Positions 42,650-52,368 of a DNA stretch of 64,000 nt are shown piece by piece. The position numbers and the translations under genes were made by a program. The number at the start of each line of letters is the position of its first letter. The first letter of the stretch is position 1. This DNA is from Antarctobacter aquimaris (lineage in GTDB: Bacteria; Pseudomonadota; Alphaproteobacteria; Rhodobacterales; Rhodobacteraceae): contig NZ_FXYF01000015.1 of NCBI RefSeq assembly GCF_900184945.1, positions 1-64,000 of the forward strand, given 5' to 3'. The notes beneath the pieces were generated by a model that was not told where the DNA came from, did no database searches, and saw only the letters and a program-made list of their open reading frames with translations.

Positions 42650-43456
42650 TCAGGCCATGGCGCGGCGGAACAGGACGGGGAACCAGTCCTCGCGCAGGCG
42701 CTGGCCCTGCTGCATGTCGTGCCCGGGAAAGGGCGGCGAGGTGCGGCCGGGCCGGGTGGTGTAGCGTGCATCGTCGCCCACCAGCCGCAGCGAAAAGGCG
42801 CGGCGGCGCGAGGGGCTGTCGTTGCCGCGTGCCCCGTGCAGCACGTCGAAGTTGAAGGCCACCGCGTCACTTGGGGCCATCGCCCATTCGCGGATCTGCA
42901 TACCCTCGGCGTCCGGGTCCGGCACCGGCATGTAGGCCTCGGCGTCGGGGTAGAAATTCTCCTCGGACAGCCAGCGGGTCGGCAGCACGGGTTTCTCCCA
43001 GCGGTGGGATCCGGCCACGCAGCGCAGGGTCGCCGTTGTCACCGGGTCGAGCGGGCTCCAGAAGCTGACGCTCTGCCCGCCCGAGACGAAGTAATAGGGG
43101 CCGTCCTGGTGCCAGGGGGTCGGTTTTGAGGTGCCCGGCTCCTTGACCAGCACGTGGTCGTGGAACAGCTGCGCGGTCTGCGAACGCATCAGGTCGGCGG
43201 CCACCTCGGCCACGGCGGAACTGCGGATCACCTCTTCGAACTCGAGGATGCGCTGCCAGTTGCAGTAGTCGTCGAAGAAGCGCCCGCTCTCGCCGGCCTT
43301 GAGGTTCTCGGCGGCGTAGGGGCCGGGCTCGGCCATGTTGCGGGCGATCCCGGCGCGCAGTGTTTCGACATGGTCGGCCCAGAGGCCACGGACCACGACA
43401 ACGCCGTCGCGCTGGAAGGTGTCGATGTCGTCAGCGGTCACAAGGGGATGTGTCAT
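42650..43456 (-). CDS. phytanoyl-CoA dioxygenase (PhyH) family protein
   Basis: An Fe(II)/2-oxoglutarate-dependent dioxygenase of 268 residues. The iron ligands are H116 and D118 in WHQDGPYY, with the distal His in FDVLHGARGND followed by an Arg-rich segment (SRRRAFSLRLVGDDARY) for 2-oxoglutarate. The start (MTHPLVTADDIDTFQRDGVVVVRGL) is characteristic and AGGAGC precedes the ATG. Family members hydroxylate lipids, ectoine-type solutes or other small molecules. No ectoine genes are here. The gene seems monocistronic, with 255 bases to the upstream gene on the same strand. Confidence 0.9.
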   Translation of the reverse strand: MTHPLVTADDIDTFQRDGVVVVRGLWADHVETLRAGIARNMAEPGPYAAENLKAGESGRFFDDYCNWQRILEFEEVIRSSAVAEVAADLMRSQTAQLFHDHVLVKEPGTSKPTPWHQDGPYYFVSGGQSVSFWSPLDPVTTATLRCVAGSHRWEKPVLPTRWLSEENFYPDAEAYMPVPDPDAEGMQIREWAMAPSDAVAFNFDVLHGARGNDSPSRRRAFSLRLVGDDARYTTRPGRTSPPFPGHDMQQGQRLREDWFPVLFRRAMA

Positions 43457-43688
43457 GGCGGGCTCCTGTCTGGGCGGCAAGGAACCATGCGACCGGGCCG
43501 CGTGCAAGGGGGCGCTGCCCGGACCGGGTATGGCGGTCGCCTTCGAGGCGCTGGTTCTCGTGGGCCCGGAACTTTGGCGCAGATGGACAGAGGCGCTGTT
43601 ATGTTCTGGGTCATGCGGCAACACGTCGGATCACTCGGCGCGCAAGAGTGTTATTCCCGACCGTACGGCGAGTCGCCTTGCGGAACGA

Positions 43689-43708
43689 GGGCCCGGGCGC
43701 TCGGGCCC
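43689..43708 (-). terminator. terminator after the 43712-44230 gene
   Basis: Stem GGGCCCG / CGGGCCC with a six-base loop, three bases past the stop on the minus strand. It ends the two-gene transcript that starts at 45867. Confidence 0.6.
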
Positions 43709-43711
43709 GTC

Positions 43712-44230
43712 TCAGTCGTTGTCGATGTTGCCCGCCCCGGCCCCGGCGCGCGAGGCGGCGGTTGCGGGCACGTAGGTGGCGGCGGCCAGCCGGGTCAGGC
43801 GGTCGATCAGGCCGGTGGGCGCGGGGATGCGCGGCGGCAGGGCCAATCGCGCCCGGACCGTGGTATCGCCGCTCAGGGTGATCTGAGGCAGGCCATCGCC
43901 GCTGCGCGTCACCTGGCAGTCGGTCAGGCGGACCTGGAGCAGGCGGGCATAGGCGGGGGCCAGCGCCTCGTCCCCGGGTTGCAGCGTCAGCGTGATCGTC
44001 GGCCCGGCCAGCGTCAGGCCGCGCAGGATGTCGTCCATCAGCAGCGGCAGGCGCAGGATCGGGCTGTCCGACGCTGTCCGCAGCGCCTCGATCAGCGCCT
44101 CGGCCGCGCCGCCGGTGCCCAGGTGCACGGCGGCGGCGCGGCCAAAGATCTCTGCCTGCGCGGGGGGGAAACCGGCGCCGCGGGCGGCTTTTTGCGAAAG
44201 ACCGGCGATCTCGTTCGCGGAGTAGGTCAT
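43712..44230 (-). CDS. uncharacterised protein, possibly DUF3726-like
   Basis: A 172-residue soluble protein. The N-terminus MTYSANEIAGLSQKAARGAGFP resembles, from memory, DUF3726 proteins whose start echoes the Ldh_2 (malate/ureidoglycolate dehydrogenase) fold. The rest (LRLPLLMDDILRG, ITLTLQPGDEAL, GLPQITLSGDTTVRARLALP) is a beta-rich region without catalytic motifs I can name. Its ATG overlaps the stop of the 44227-45867 gene as ATGA, so the two are coupled. A hairpin terminator follows. The C-terminus is Ala/Gly rich and probably disordered. Confidence 0.7.
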   Translation of the reverse strand: MTYSANEIAGLSQKAARGAGFPPAQAEIFGRAAAVHLGTGGAAEALIEALRTASDSPILRLPLLMDDILRGLTLAGPTITLTLQPGDEALAPAYARLLQVRLTDCQVTRSGDGLPQITLSGDTTVRARLALPPRIPAPTGLIDRLTRLAAATYVPATAASRAGAGAGNIDND

Positions 44231-45867
44231 GCGGTGAGACCCGCGAGCCACCAGTCATCGGCCCGCGATGTGCCCAGGTCTTCGGGAAGCGGGGCGCCCT
44301 GCGCCAGGGTAATGCGCGTCCAGCGGTCGGATTTCGGATCGAACTTGGTGGCGCCGAAAAAGGCCAGCTTGCAGCGCAGCATGTCGATCGGCAGGCAGCT
44401 GTCGGCGATCAGGTTGTCGCGGATCTCGGCATAGGGGTGCCGGGCGACCGTCGCCACCCGCATCAGCGCCAGCTCGTGCTCGGGGCAGGCCGAGCGGAAG
44501 GCGCGCAGGTCCGTCACCCCGTCCAGCGCGGCGTGCAGGGCCTGCACGCGGCGGGCGATGTCCAGCGGGCTTTCGCGGTCCGCGCCCGGTTCGGCAAAGC
44601 GGTCGCCGAGGCGGGGTTCGAGCTTTTCCTCGGACACGTACCAGAAGCGGCGCTGCTGGTCGGGATCGTCGAAATCGACGCCCAGTGCCCAGCCGAAATG
44701 CACCGAGATGGCGTCGCGCAGCGCTGCGACATTGGCAAAGGGTTGCGGGTGCGGCCCTTCGGGCGCGATCATCCGGGCGGCCAGGTCATCGGTCAGCTGC
44801 GGAAACGCCTCCAGCAGCAGGGCGACGGTCAGTTCCTGTGCGTCCAGCGACAGCGGCGCGCTGGCCGCGATGACCGCGTCGAGCGGGCGGTCGCCGCCCG
44901 CAGTTTCCAACGCGGCCTGCACGCTGGGCCATTCCGCGCGCAACGTGTCGATCCGGGCCTGGTGCGGGGCCGAGGGCACCCGCCATTCGGCCAGGTGATT
45001 GGCCGCGCGTTGCGCGAGGGCGCGCAGGCGGTCGCGGTCATCGACGGTGATCGCGGACAGGCCCCTGACCCGCGCCAGCGCGGTTTCGCGCGCTTCGATC
45101 CAGTTGTTCAACAGCACCGGGTGCGACACCAGGAAGGGCGCCATGCCAAGCCCGGTGGAATTGCCGATCCCCAGGTGCCGCTTGAGATGTGGCGCGATCG
45201 CCCGGCCGCCCAGGTGTTCGGCCAGGTCGTGGGTAAAGCTGCGGATCATCCAGACGGTCAGCATTTCCGCGGCAAAGGGGCCCTCGATGCCGGGGCGGTC
45301 CTCGATCAACCCGCGGTCGGCGATGCCGAACTTGCCGTTGCCGTAGACTGCCGTGGTGCGCATCAGGTAACCGACGTCGTTGATCAGCGTGGCATCGGGC
45401 TGCTGGCCCGCGCGCAGCCGGTCGACCACGTGGGCAAAGAGGCGCACGGACTTGTTGGCGCGCGACAGCACCAGGTCCCGCTCGGTAAAGCGGCCGGCCT
45501 CCTGTTTCGGCGCCTCGCGGGCGATGCGGGCGATTTCCTCGGCGTCGGGCACGCCGTCGTAGAGGACATAGGCGGTGTCCCAGGCGGTGGCGATCACCCG
45601 GTCGGTGCGTTGATCGTCGGGCAGGTGGCGCGACACCGCCACAAGGCTGTAGGTGTGGCCGCCCAACGCGATGGAATAGACCGCCTCGCCGTGGCCTTCG
45701 GCGTCGATCTGCCAGTGAGGGCGCGACAGGCGCGCGCCCTCGGCCCCCATGCGGCGCGTGAGCACCCTCAGAAAGCTGAGACGGGTCGGAAAGGCCGCGC
45801 CCATGCGGGCAAGACGCATGACCTGGGAGGGGCGACGCAGGTCGGCATGGGGGGCAAGATCGTTCAT
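44227..45867 (-). CDS. uncharacterised conserved 546-residue protein
   Basis: A soluble protein I cannot assign to a function. It has no signal peptide or membrane helices. Notable segments are RMGAAFPTRLSFLRVLTRRM near the N-terminus, a possible strand-rich domain (HTYSLVAVSRHLPDD, IATAWDTAYVLYDG), a helical core with NLVLSRANKSVRLF-like content (FTERDLVLSRANKSVRLFAH), and KRHLGIGNSTGLGMAPFLVS, a glycine-rich loop that may bind a phosphate group. Long helices follow to the C-terminus. The start ATG 45867 was taken as the first ATG after the divergent spacer. It is the first gene of a two-gene unit and is divergent from the NADAR gene. Confidence 0.75.
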   Translation of the reverse strand: MNDLAPHADLRRPSQVMRLARMGAAFPTRLSFLRVLTRRMGAEGARLSRPHWQIDAEGHGEAVYSIALGGHTYSLVAVSRHLPDDQRTDRVIATAWDTAYVLYDGVPDAEEIARIAREAPKQEAGRFTERDLVLSRANKSVRLFAHVVDRLRAGQQPDATLINDVGYLMRTTAVYGNGKFGIADRGLIEDRPGIEGPFAAEMLTVWMIRSFTHDLAEHLGGRAIAPHLKRHLGIGNSTGLGMAPFLVSHPVLLNNWIEARETALARVRGLSAITVDDRDRLRALAQRAANHLAEWRVPSAPHQARIDTLRAEWPSVQAALETAGGDRPLDAVIAASAPLSLDAQELTVALLLEAFPQLTDDLAARMIAPEGPHPQPFANVAALRDAISVHFGWALGVDFDDPDQQRRFWYVSEEKLEPRLGDRFAEPGADRESPLDIARRVQALHAALDGVTDLRAFRSACPEHELALMRVATVARHPYAEIRDNLIADSCLPIDMLRCKLAFFGATKFDPKSDRWTRITLAQGAPLPEDLGTSRADDWWLAGLTA

Positions 45868-45990
45868 GGCGCGGAGTGTGCCACCGGACGTCGGCTCGTG
45901 AAAGGGGGCGCGGCGGGCCTGCGGCGTTTTTCCGGCGGTGGGCGGGATATCCGGACTTGGCCGTGCGGGCCGTCCGGGTTTCATGGCCAC

Positions 45991-46431
45991 ATGACGGAAA
46001 CGATCTATTTCTACGCGCAGACCGACGCCTATGCCGCGTTCTCCGATTTCGCCCCTTTCGGGGTCGAGATGGGGGGCCTTTGGTGGCGCACGGTCGAGCA
46101 TTATTTCCAGGCGATGAAGTTCCACGACGCGGCCCACCGCGAGAGGATCCGTCAGTGCGCGAAACCCAAACAGGCCAAGGCGCTGGGCATGACGCGGGCT
46201 GTCCCGTTGCGGCCGGACTGGGAAGAGGCCAAGGATACGGTGATGCTGGACGCGGTGCGGGTCAAGTTCGCCACCTATCCCAAGCCGCGCGCGCTGCTGC
46301 TGTCGACGGGCGAGGCGTGGATCGTCGAGAATGCGCCGATGGACGCCTACTGGGGCTGCGGCCCGGACGAGACGGGGCTGAACAGCCTTGGGGCGATCCT
46401 GATGCAGGTGCGTGCGGAGTTGCGCGGCTGA
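45991..46431 (+). CDS. NADAR (YbiA) family protein
   Basis: A 146-residue cytoplasmic protein. The hallmark FSDFAPFGVEMGGLWWRTVEHYFQAMKF is followed by DAYWGCGPDETGLNSLG near the C-terminus. YbiA-type NADAR proteins hydrolyse N-glycosidic bonds, either in early riboflavin intermediates (damage pre-emption) or in ADP-ribosylated guanine, as in anti-toxin or phage-conflict systems. No DarT-like or riboflavin gene is adjacent, so the housekeeping role is more likely. It lies 42 bases before an M20 hydrolase gene on the same strand. Confidence 0.9.
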   Translation: MTETIYFYAQTDAYAAFSDFAPFGVEMGGLWWRTVEHYFQAMKFHDAAHRERIRQCAKPKQAKALGMTRAVPLRPDWEEAKDTVMLDAVRVKFATYPKPRALLLSTGEAWIVENAPMDAYWGCGPDETGLNSLGAILMQVRAELRG

Positions 46432-46473
46432 ACGCGGCGTGAAACTCTGGCCCCGGCAGGCGAGGGAGCGGAC

Positions 46474-47625
46474 ATGGGTCTGGGTATCGACGAGAGGGTT
46501 CTGTCAGAGGCGGTCGCGCTGCGGCACGCCCTGCACCGCGCGCCCGAGCTTTCGGGGCAGGAACAGGAGACGGCGGCGCGCCTGGCCGAGCTGATGCGCG
46601 GGCTGGGCGCGCGGGTGGTCACCGGTCTGGGCGGAACCGGCGTCGCGGCGAGCTTTGGGTCGGGCGCCCGGGGTGTCCTGATCCGCTGCGAGCTGGATGC
46701 GCTGCCGATTGTTGAGACTGGAACGCCTGACTGGCGGTCCGGGCGACCGGGGGTGGCGCATCTGTGCGGGCATGACGGCCACATGGCGATCCTCCATGCC
46801 GTCGCACGCGGGCTGGCGGGGCGCGATCCGGGGTGCCGGATCATCCTGCTGTTCCAGCCGGCCGAGGAGACCGGCGCGGGGGCGCGGGCGGTGCTGGAGG
46901 ACCCACGCTTTGCCGATCTCGGGGCCGACATGGCGGTGTCGCTGCACAACCTGCCGGGGCTGCCGCTGGGCGCGGTGGCGCTGCGCGACGGCCCGGTGAA
47001 CTGCGCTTCGCGCGGGCTGCGCGTGCGGCTGACGGGGCGGACCGCGCACGCGTCCGAGCCGGAAAAGGGGCAGTCGCCGGGCATGGCGCTGTCCAGGCTG
47101 ATCCCGGCGCTGGGCGCGCTGGGCCGGGACCTGCCCACCGCCGACCCCGGCTTTCGCCTCGCCACCGTCACCCATGCGCGGCTGGGGGTGCCCACCTTCG
47201 GCGTCGCGCCGGGTGAGGCCGAGGTCCTTGTCACCCTGCGCACGCTTCTGGACGGTCAGATGGCCGCGCTGGAGGCCGAGGCGCGCACGCTGGTGGCCGG
47301 GGCGACCGAAGGCCTTGGCTGCGAAATCACGGTGCACGAGGCCTTTGGCCATTGCGTGAACGCGCCGGAGGCGGTGGCGCTGCTCCGGGCGGCCTGCACC
47401 GGGCTGGAGATGACGGATCAGGGACTGCCGATGCGCGCCTCCGAGGATTTCGGGCTGTTCGGGCACGGGATGCCAGCGGCGATGCTGTTCCTGGGCGCCG
47501 GGGAGACATGCCCGCCGCTGCACGCGCCGGACTACGATTTTCCCGACGCGCTGATCGGCATCGGGGCGGGGATCTTCCTGCGCGCGGTCGAGGTCTTTTC
47601 CGGACAGGCTGCATCCGGGGCTTAG
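46474..47625 (+). CDS. M20-family amidohydrolase
   Basis: A metal-dependent aminoacylase/carboxypeptidase of 383 residues, similar to hippurate hydrolase and IAA-amino-acid hydrolase. Metal-binding signatures are LRHALHRAPELSGQE, CELDALPI, LCGHDGHMA, FQPAEETGAGA and, in the C-terminal part, MRASEDFGLFG. The lid domain begins near RLTGRTAHASEPEKG. It would cleave an N-acyl amino acid in the cytoplasm. It is followed by an inverted pair of the dispersed GC-rich repeat, so it probably ends its own transcript there. Confidence 0.9.
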   Translation: MGLGIDERVLSEAVALRHALHRAPELSGQEQETAARLAELMRGLGARVVTGLGGTGVAASFGSGARGVLIRCELDALPIVETGTPDWRSGRPGVAHLCGHDGHMAILHAVARGLAGRDPGCRIILLFQPAEETGAGARAVLEDPRFADLGADMAVSLHNLPGLPLGAVALRDGPVNCASRGLRVRLTGRTAHASEPEKGQSPGMALSRLIPALGALGRDLPTADPGFRLATVTHARLGVPTFGVAPGEAEVLVTLRTLLDGQMAALEAEARTLVAGATEGLGCEITVHEAFGHCVNAPEAVALLRAACTGLEMTDQGLPMRASEDFGLFGHGMPAAMLFLGAGETCPPLHAPDYDFPDALIGIGAGIFLRAVEVFSGQAASGA

Positions 47626-47643
47626 CACGCACTTGTTCACTGT

Positions 47644-47705
47644 GCTGGGGGCGCTGCCCCCGTCGACTTGCGGTCGACTCCCCCGAGGTATTTGGAAAAC
47701 CAAAG
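47644..47705. repeat. dispersed GC-rich repeat, copy D1 (inverted orientation)
   Basis: Reads GCTGGGGGCGCTGCCCCC, GTCGACTTGCGGTCGAC, CCCCGAGGTATTT and AAAACCAAAGA. It is the reverse-oriented counterpart of copy D2, 22 bases away. Confidence 0.8.
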
Positions 47706-47727
47706 ACGCGGAATGCGCGCTTCGCCT

Positions 47728-47792
47728 TCTTTGGTTTGCAAAATACCTCGGGGGTGAATGCGCGTGACACGCGCAGAGGGGGCAGAGCCCCC
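47728..47792. repeat. dispersed GC-rich repeat, copy D2
   Basis: Reads TCTTTGGTTTGCAAAATACC, a CGGGGG block, a short GCGCGTGACACGCGC palindrome and GGGGGCAGAGCCCCC. Together with D1 it forms an inverted pair that could fold into a long stem. Confidence 0.8.
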
Positions 47793-47823
47793 TGCCGCCA
47801 TCCGGCGACAAGCGGCGCGCGGG

Positions 47824-48861
<1,038 letters not shown>

Positions 48862-48872
48862 CGGGGGTCCTG

Positions 48873-49853
48873 TCAGGCGGGGCCAAAGCCCTGTTCGTAA
48901 AAGCGCAGCCAGTTGCCGCCCAGCAGCCCGTCCGCCTCTTCGCGGGAAAAGCCGATTTCGCGCAGCCCGTCGCGGATGTTGTCCCAGTCGCGGTTGTCGC
49001 GAAACCAGTCCGGCATCGGCGGGAAGCCGGGGGCGGAGGCCGAGCCTTCGCCATAGTCCACGTCCTTGGTCCAGCGACCGCTGCGCATCCACTCGACCAC
49101 GGAGTCCGGCTGGTCCTGGCAGAGGTCGGTGCCGATGCCGAGGTTCTCGGCGCCGTAGCGGTCCGCCGCCTCGGCCACCATCTCGCAAAAGCCGCTGAGC
49201 GTGCAGTTGGTTCCCCCGGCAAGGTGATGCGGATAGAGCGAGAACCCCAGCATCCCGCCGGAGTTGGTCAGCGCGCGCAGCACCTCGTCGGACTTGTTGC
49301 GCAGCGCCGGGTGCCACCAGTCCGGGTTGGCATGGGTGATGGCGATGGGGCGGGTCGAATGGTCGATCGCCTCAAGGGTCGAGCGTTCGGCCGAATGGCT
49401 CATGTCGATGACGAGGCCCACGCGGTTCATCTCGGACACCACGGCGCGGCCCATGCGGGTCAGGCCGGTGTCCTCTTCCTCGTAACAGCCGGTCGCCAGC
49501 AGCGACTGGTTGTTGTAGGTGAGCTGCATGAAACGCACGCCCAGCTGGTGGCAGATCTCCACCAGCCCGATGTCGTCCTCGATGGGCGAGGGGTTCTGGA
49601 AACCGAAGAAGACGGCGGTGCGTTGGCTGGACTGCGCCTCGCGGACGTGGCGCGCCTCGGTGCCGCGCATCAGCAGGTCGGGAAAGCGTTCGAACCAGCG
49701 GTTCCAGCGTTCGAGGTTCAGCACCATCTCGCGAAAGCTTTCGTGGTAGGCGATGGTGACATGGATCGCGTCCACGCCTCCCGCCCGCAGCTGGCGAAAG
49801 ATCTTTTCCGAGAAGTTGCAGTATTGCAGGTTGTCGATCAGGGGCGCGCGCAT
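48873..49853 (-). CDS. M19 membrane-dipeptidase family protein lacking the N-terminal HxD
   Basis: A 326-residue barrel protein of the renal dipeptidase family. Recognisable blocks are [51 protein letters not shown] and [15 protein letters not shown]. In canonical members the N-terminus has a DGHxD zinc pair; here it is [15 protein letters not shown], so those two ligands are missing. The enzyme may use one metal or another substrate. It is first in an operon with a zinc alcohol dehydrogenase. There is no signal peptide, so it is cytoplasmic. Confidence 0.82.
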   Translation of the reverse strand: MRAPLIDNLQYCNFSEKIFRQLRAGGVDAIHVTIAYHESFREMVLNLERWNRWFERFPDLLMRGTEARHVREAQSSQRTAVFFGFQNPSPIEDDIGLVEICHQLGVRFMQLTYNNQSLLATGCYEEEDTGLTRMGRAVVSEMNRVGLVIDMSHSAERSTLEAIDHSTRPIAITHANPDWWHPALRNKSDEVLRALTNSGGMLGFSLYPHHLAGGTNCTLSGFCEMVAEAADRYGAENLGIGTDLCQDQPDSVVEWMRSGRWTKDVDYGEGSASAPGFPPMPDWFRDNRDWDNIRDGLREIGFSREEADGLLGGNWLRFYEQGFGPA

Positions 49854-49895
49854 GAGTGAACGCTAGCGGCGCGGGCAGGGCCGCGCAATGGCCAC

Positions 49896-49923
49896 TTGCA
49901 CGGGTGCGGAAATGCTGTATCAC
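49896..49923 (+). promoter_or_regulatory. candidate promoter for the argD leader
   Basis: TTGCAC, a 16-base spacer and TATCAC. A start about seven bases further on would fall at 49930-49931, directly in front of the ATG of the leader peptide, making it leaderless. Confidence 0.45.
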
Positions 49924-49931
49924 CTCGCGCC

Positions 49932-49964
49932 ATGACACAAACGGTCCAGATCCGACGAGCCTGA
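49932..49964 (+). CDS. putative 10-residue leader peptide upstream of argD
   Basis: The short frame reads MTQTVQIRRA then stop. It contains two consecutive CGA arginine codons next to its end, which is the kind of signal used in attenuation of arginine biosynthesis. A terminator-like hairpin begins 10 bases after the stop, and argD, an arginine biosynthetic gene, follows at 50087. Translation is not proved by the sequence, and the frame has no ribosome binding site, though it may be leaderless. Confidence 0.45.
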   Translation: MTQTVQIRRA

Positions 49965-49974
49965 GCTCTTCCTT

Positions 49975-50005
49975 GCCCGCGCCTTGGCGCGCGGCCCGGC
50001 CTTTT
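49975..50005 (+). terminator. terminator-like hairpin (possible attenuator) before argD
   Basis: Eight base pairs with one bulged C: GCCCGCGC pairs with GCGCG(C)GGC around a four-base loop, followed at 50002 by TTTT. It stands between the leader peptide and argD on the same strand, a position expected for an attenuator. I could not identify a clear anti-terminator partner. Confidence 0.45.
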
Positions 50006-50086
50006 GCGTCCCATCCCCCTGCGAAAACTTGACTTGGCCTGCGGCACTTGCCACCAATCGGGCCTCCATTACCGAGGACAGCATCC

Positions 50087-51271
50087 ATGATCCCCTCCGT
50101 TCTGCCGACCTATAACCGCGCGCCCCTGCACTTCGTGAAGGGCGAGGGCTGCTGGCTGACGGAGGAGGATGGCCGCCGTTTCCTCGACCTGGGGGCCGGC
50201 ATCGCGGTCAACGCGCTGGGCCATGCCAACCCCGACCTGGTGGCGGCGCTGACCGAGCAGGCGAACAGGCTGTGGCACGTCTCGAACCTCTACGAGATCC
50301 CGCAGCAGCAGGCCCTGGCCGACAAGCTGGTGGCCGAGACCTTTGCCGACACGGTCTTTTTCACCAATTCCGGCACCGAGGCCTGCGAACTGGCGGTCAA
50401 GATGGCGCGGAAATACTGGTACGAGAAAGGCCAGCCGGAAAAGACCACGATCCTGACCTTCGAAGGCTGCTTTCACGGCCGTTCCAGCGCGGCCATCGCC
50501 GCCTCCGGGGCGGAAAAGATGGTCAAGGGCTTTGCCCCGCTGCTGCCCGGCTTTCGCACGCTGCCCTGGGCCGATCACGAGGCGCTGAATGCCGCCGTCG
50601 AGGACGAAACCGTGGGCGCGATCCTGATCGAGCCGGTGCAGGGTGAAGGCGGCGTGCGCCCGGTGCCGGACCAGTGCCTGAAAGGCCTGCGCAAGCTCTG
50701 CGACGAGAAAGGCATCTTGCTGATCTTCGACGAGGTGCAATGCGGCATGGGCCGGACCGGGCGGCTGTTTGCGCACGAATGGGCCGGGGTGACGCCGGAC
50801 ATCATGATGTCGGCCAAGGGCATCGGCGGGGGCTTTCCGCTGGGCGCAGTGCTGGCCACCGAGGAGGCCGCCAGCGGCATGGTGGCGGGCACCCATGGTT
50901 CGACCTACGGCGGCAACCCGCTGGGCTGCGCGGTGGGGCTGAAGGTGATGCAGATCATGACCGCGCCGGGCTTTCTCGAAGGGGTCTCCGCGCGCGCGGG
51001 CTTCCTGCGGCAAAAGCTGGAGGGGTTGGTCGCGGCGCATCCGGACGTCTTCGAAGGCGTGCGCGGCAGCGGTCTGATCCTGGGCCTGAGGTGCAAGCGC
51101 GCGCCCGCCGACGTGGTCAAGGCCGGCTATGCCGCCCTCGTCATCACGGTGCCGGCGGCGGACAACATCGTCCGCCTGTTGCCGCCCCTGACCATCACCG
51201 AGGCCGAGATCGAAGAGGCGGTCAAGCGCCTCGATGCGGCCGCGACGGCACTGGAGACGCAACCGGCCTGA
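50087..51271 (+). CDS. argD: acetylornithine aminotransferase
   Basis: A PLP-dependent class III aminotransferase of 394 residues. It converts N-acetylglutamate semialdehyde to N-acetylornithine (and probably succinyl-diaminopimelate reactions). The PLP lysine is K244 in [15 protein letters not shown]. Other motifs are [19 protein letters not shown], the [15 protein letters not shown] phosphate-binding loop and [20 protein letters not shown] precedes the ATG. It is followed by argF 97 bases later with a GC-rich repeat in between. The argD-argF order supports the arginine assignment over ornithine or GABA transaminase. Confidence 0.95.
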   Translation: MIPSVLPTYNRAPLHFVKGEGCWLTEEDGRRFLDLGAGIAVNALGHANPDLVAALTEQANRLWHVSNLYEIPQQQALADKLVAETFADTVFFTNSGTEACELAVKMARKYWYEKGQPEKTTILTFEGCFHGRSSAAIAASGAEKMVKGFAPLLPGFRTLPWADHEALNAAVEDETVGAILIEPVQGEGGVRPVPDQCLKGLRKLCDEKGILLIFDEVQCGMGRTGRLFAHEWAGVTPDIMMSAKGIGGGFPLGAVLATEEAASGMVAGTHGSTYGGNPLGCAVGLKVMQIMTAPGFLEGVSARAGFLRQKLEGLVAAHPDVFEGVRGSGLILGLRCKRAPADVVKAGYAALVITVPAADNIVRLLPPLTITEAEIEEAVKRLDAAATALETQPA

Positions 51272-51273
51272 GA

Positions 51274-51342
51274 GTTTCTTCTGGCTGAAAATATCCCGGG
51301 GGAGTCGCGGCCGCGCCGCGACGGGGGCAGAGCCCCCGGGCT
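51274..51342. repeat. dispersed GC-rich repeat, copy E
   Basis: Begins TTTCTTCTGGCTGAAAATAT, then CCCGGGGGAGTCGC, a GGCCGCGCC block and GGGGGCAGAGCCCCC. It lies between argD and argF, inside a probable operon. Confidence 0.8.
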
Positions 51343-51368
51343 CCCCCCACGAAAAAAAGAACGACGAC

Positions 51369-52295
51369 ATGAAGCATTTCCTGGATATCCACAAGACCGA
51401 CAAGGCGGCGCTGCGGTCCATCATCGACTCCGCCCGCACCATGAAGATCGCCCGCAACGGCCGTCCCCGCGCCGCCCCGGACGACAACCCGCCACTGGCG
51501 GGCCGCATGGTGGCGCTGATCTTCGAGAAACCCTCGACCCGGACCCGCGTCTCATTTGACGTGGGCGTGCGCCAGATGGGCGGCGAGACCATGGTGCTGT
51601 CCGGGCAGGACATGCAGTTGGGCCACGGCGAGACCATCGCCGACACCGCCCGCGTGCTGTCGCGCTACGTCGACCTCATCATGATCCGCACCTTCGACGA
51701 GTCGGTGCTGGAGGAGATGTCGGAATACGCCTCGGTGCCGGTGATCAACGGGCTGACCGACCGCAGCCACCCCTGCCAGATCATGGCCGACGTGATGACC
51801 TTTGAAGAGCATCGCGGGCCCATCGCCGGGAAAAAGGTGGTGTGGTGCGGCGACGGCAACAACGTCTGCACCAGCTTCCTGCACGCGGCGGGGCAGTTCG
51901 GCTTTGACCTGACCTTTTCCGGGCCGGTGCAGCTGGACCCCGAGATGGAGGCGGTCGGGTGGGCGCGCAACGCGGGCAGCACCGTCACCATCGAGCGCGA
52001 CGCGATGACGGCGGTGCAGGATGCCGACCTGGTGGTCACCGACACCTGGGTGTCGATGCATGACGCGCAGTCGTCGCGCGAGCGGCGGCACAACATGCTG
52101 CGTCCCTACCAGGTGAACGCAAGGCTGATGGAGGCGGCCCGGCCGGATGCGCTGTTCATGCATTGCCTGCCCGCGCACCGCGAAGAGGAAGTGACCTCCG
52201 AGGTGATGGACGGGCCGAACTCGGTCATCTGGGACGAGGCCGAGAACCGGTTGCACGCGCAAAAGGCGATCATGCGCTGGTGCCTGGGCGTCTGA
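51369..52295 (+). CDS. argF: ornithine carbamoyltransferase
   Basis: Makes citrulline from ornithine and carbamoyl phosphate. 308 residues, normal for an anabolic OTC. The carbamoyl phosphate motif is [11 protein letters not shown], then [15 protein letters not shown]. The ornithine-binding loop is DTWVSMHD, and HCLPAHR carries the catalytic Cys. The ATG at 51369 begins the family-typical MKHFLDI. It follows argD, so both are likely controlled by the 49896-50005 leader region. A stem-loop lies 24 bases after the stop. Confidence 0.96.
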   Translation: MKHFLDIHKTDKAALRSIIDSARTMKIARNGRPRAAPDDNPPLAGRMVALIFEKPSTRTRVSFDVGVRQMGGETMVLSGQDMQLGHGETIADTARVLSRYVDLIMIRTFDESVLEEMSEYASVPVINGLTDRSHPCQIMADVMTFEEHRGPIAGKKVVWCGDGNNVCTSFLHAAGQFGFDLTFSGPVQLDPEMEAVGWARNAGSTVTIERDAMTAVQDADLVVTDTWVSMHDAQSSRERRHNMLRPYQVNARLMEAARPDALFMHCLPAHREEEVTSEVMDGPNSVIWDEAENRLHAQKAIMRWCLGV

Positions 52296-52318
52296 CGGCC
52301 GGCTTCCGCGCGCCCCGA

Positions 52319-52340
52319 CTGCGGGACATGCGTCCCGCAG
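52319..52340. terminator. hairpin between argF and hrpB
   Basis: Perfect nine-base-pair stem, CTGCGGGAC / GTCCCGCAG, with an ATGC loop, between two convergent genes. Confidence 0.65.
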
Positions 52341-52368
52341 CGGCCCGCCCTCCAGCCACGGCCGCGGA

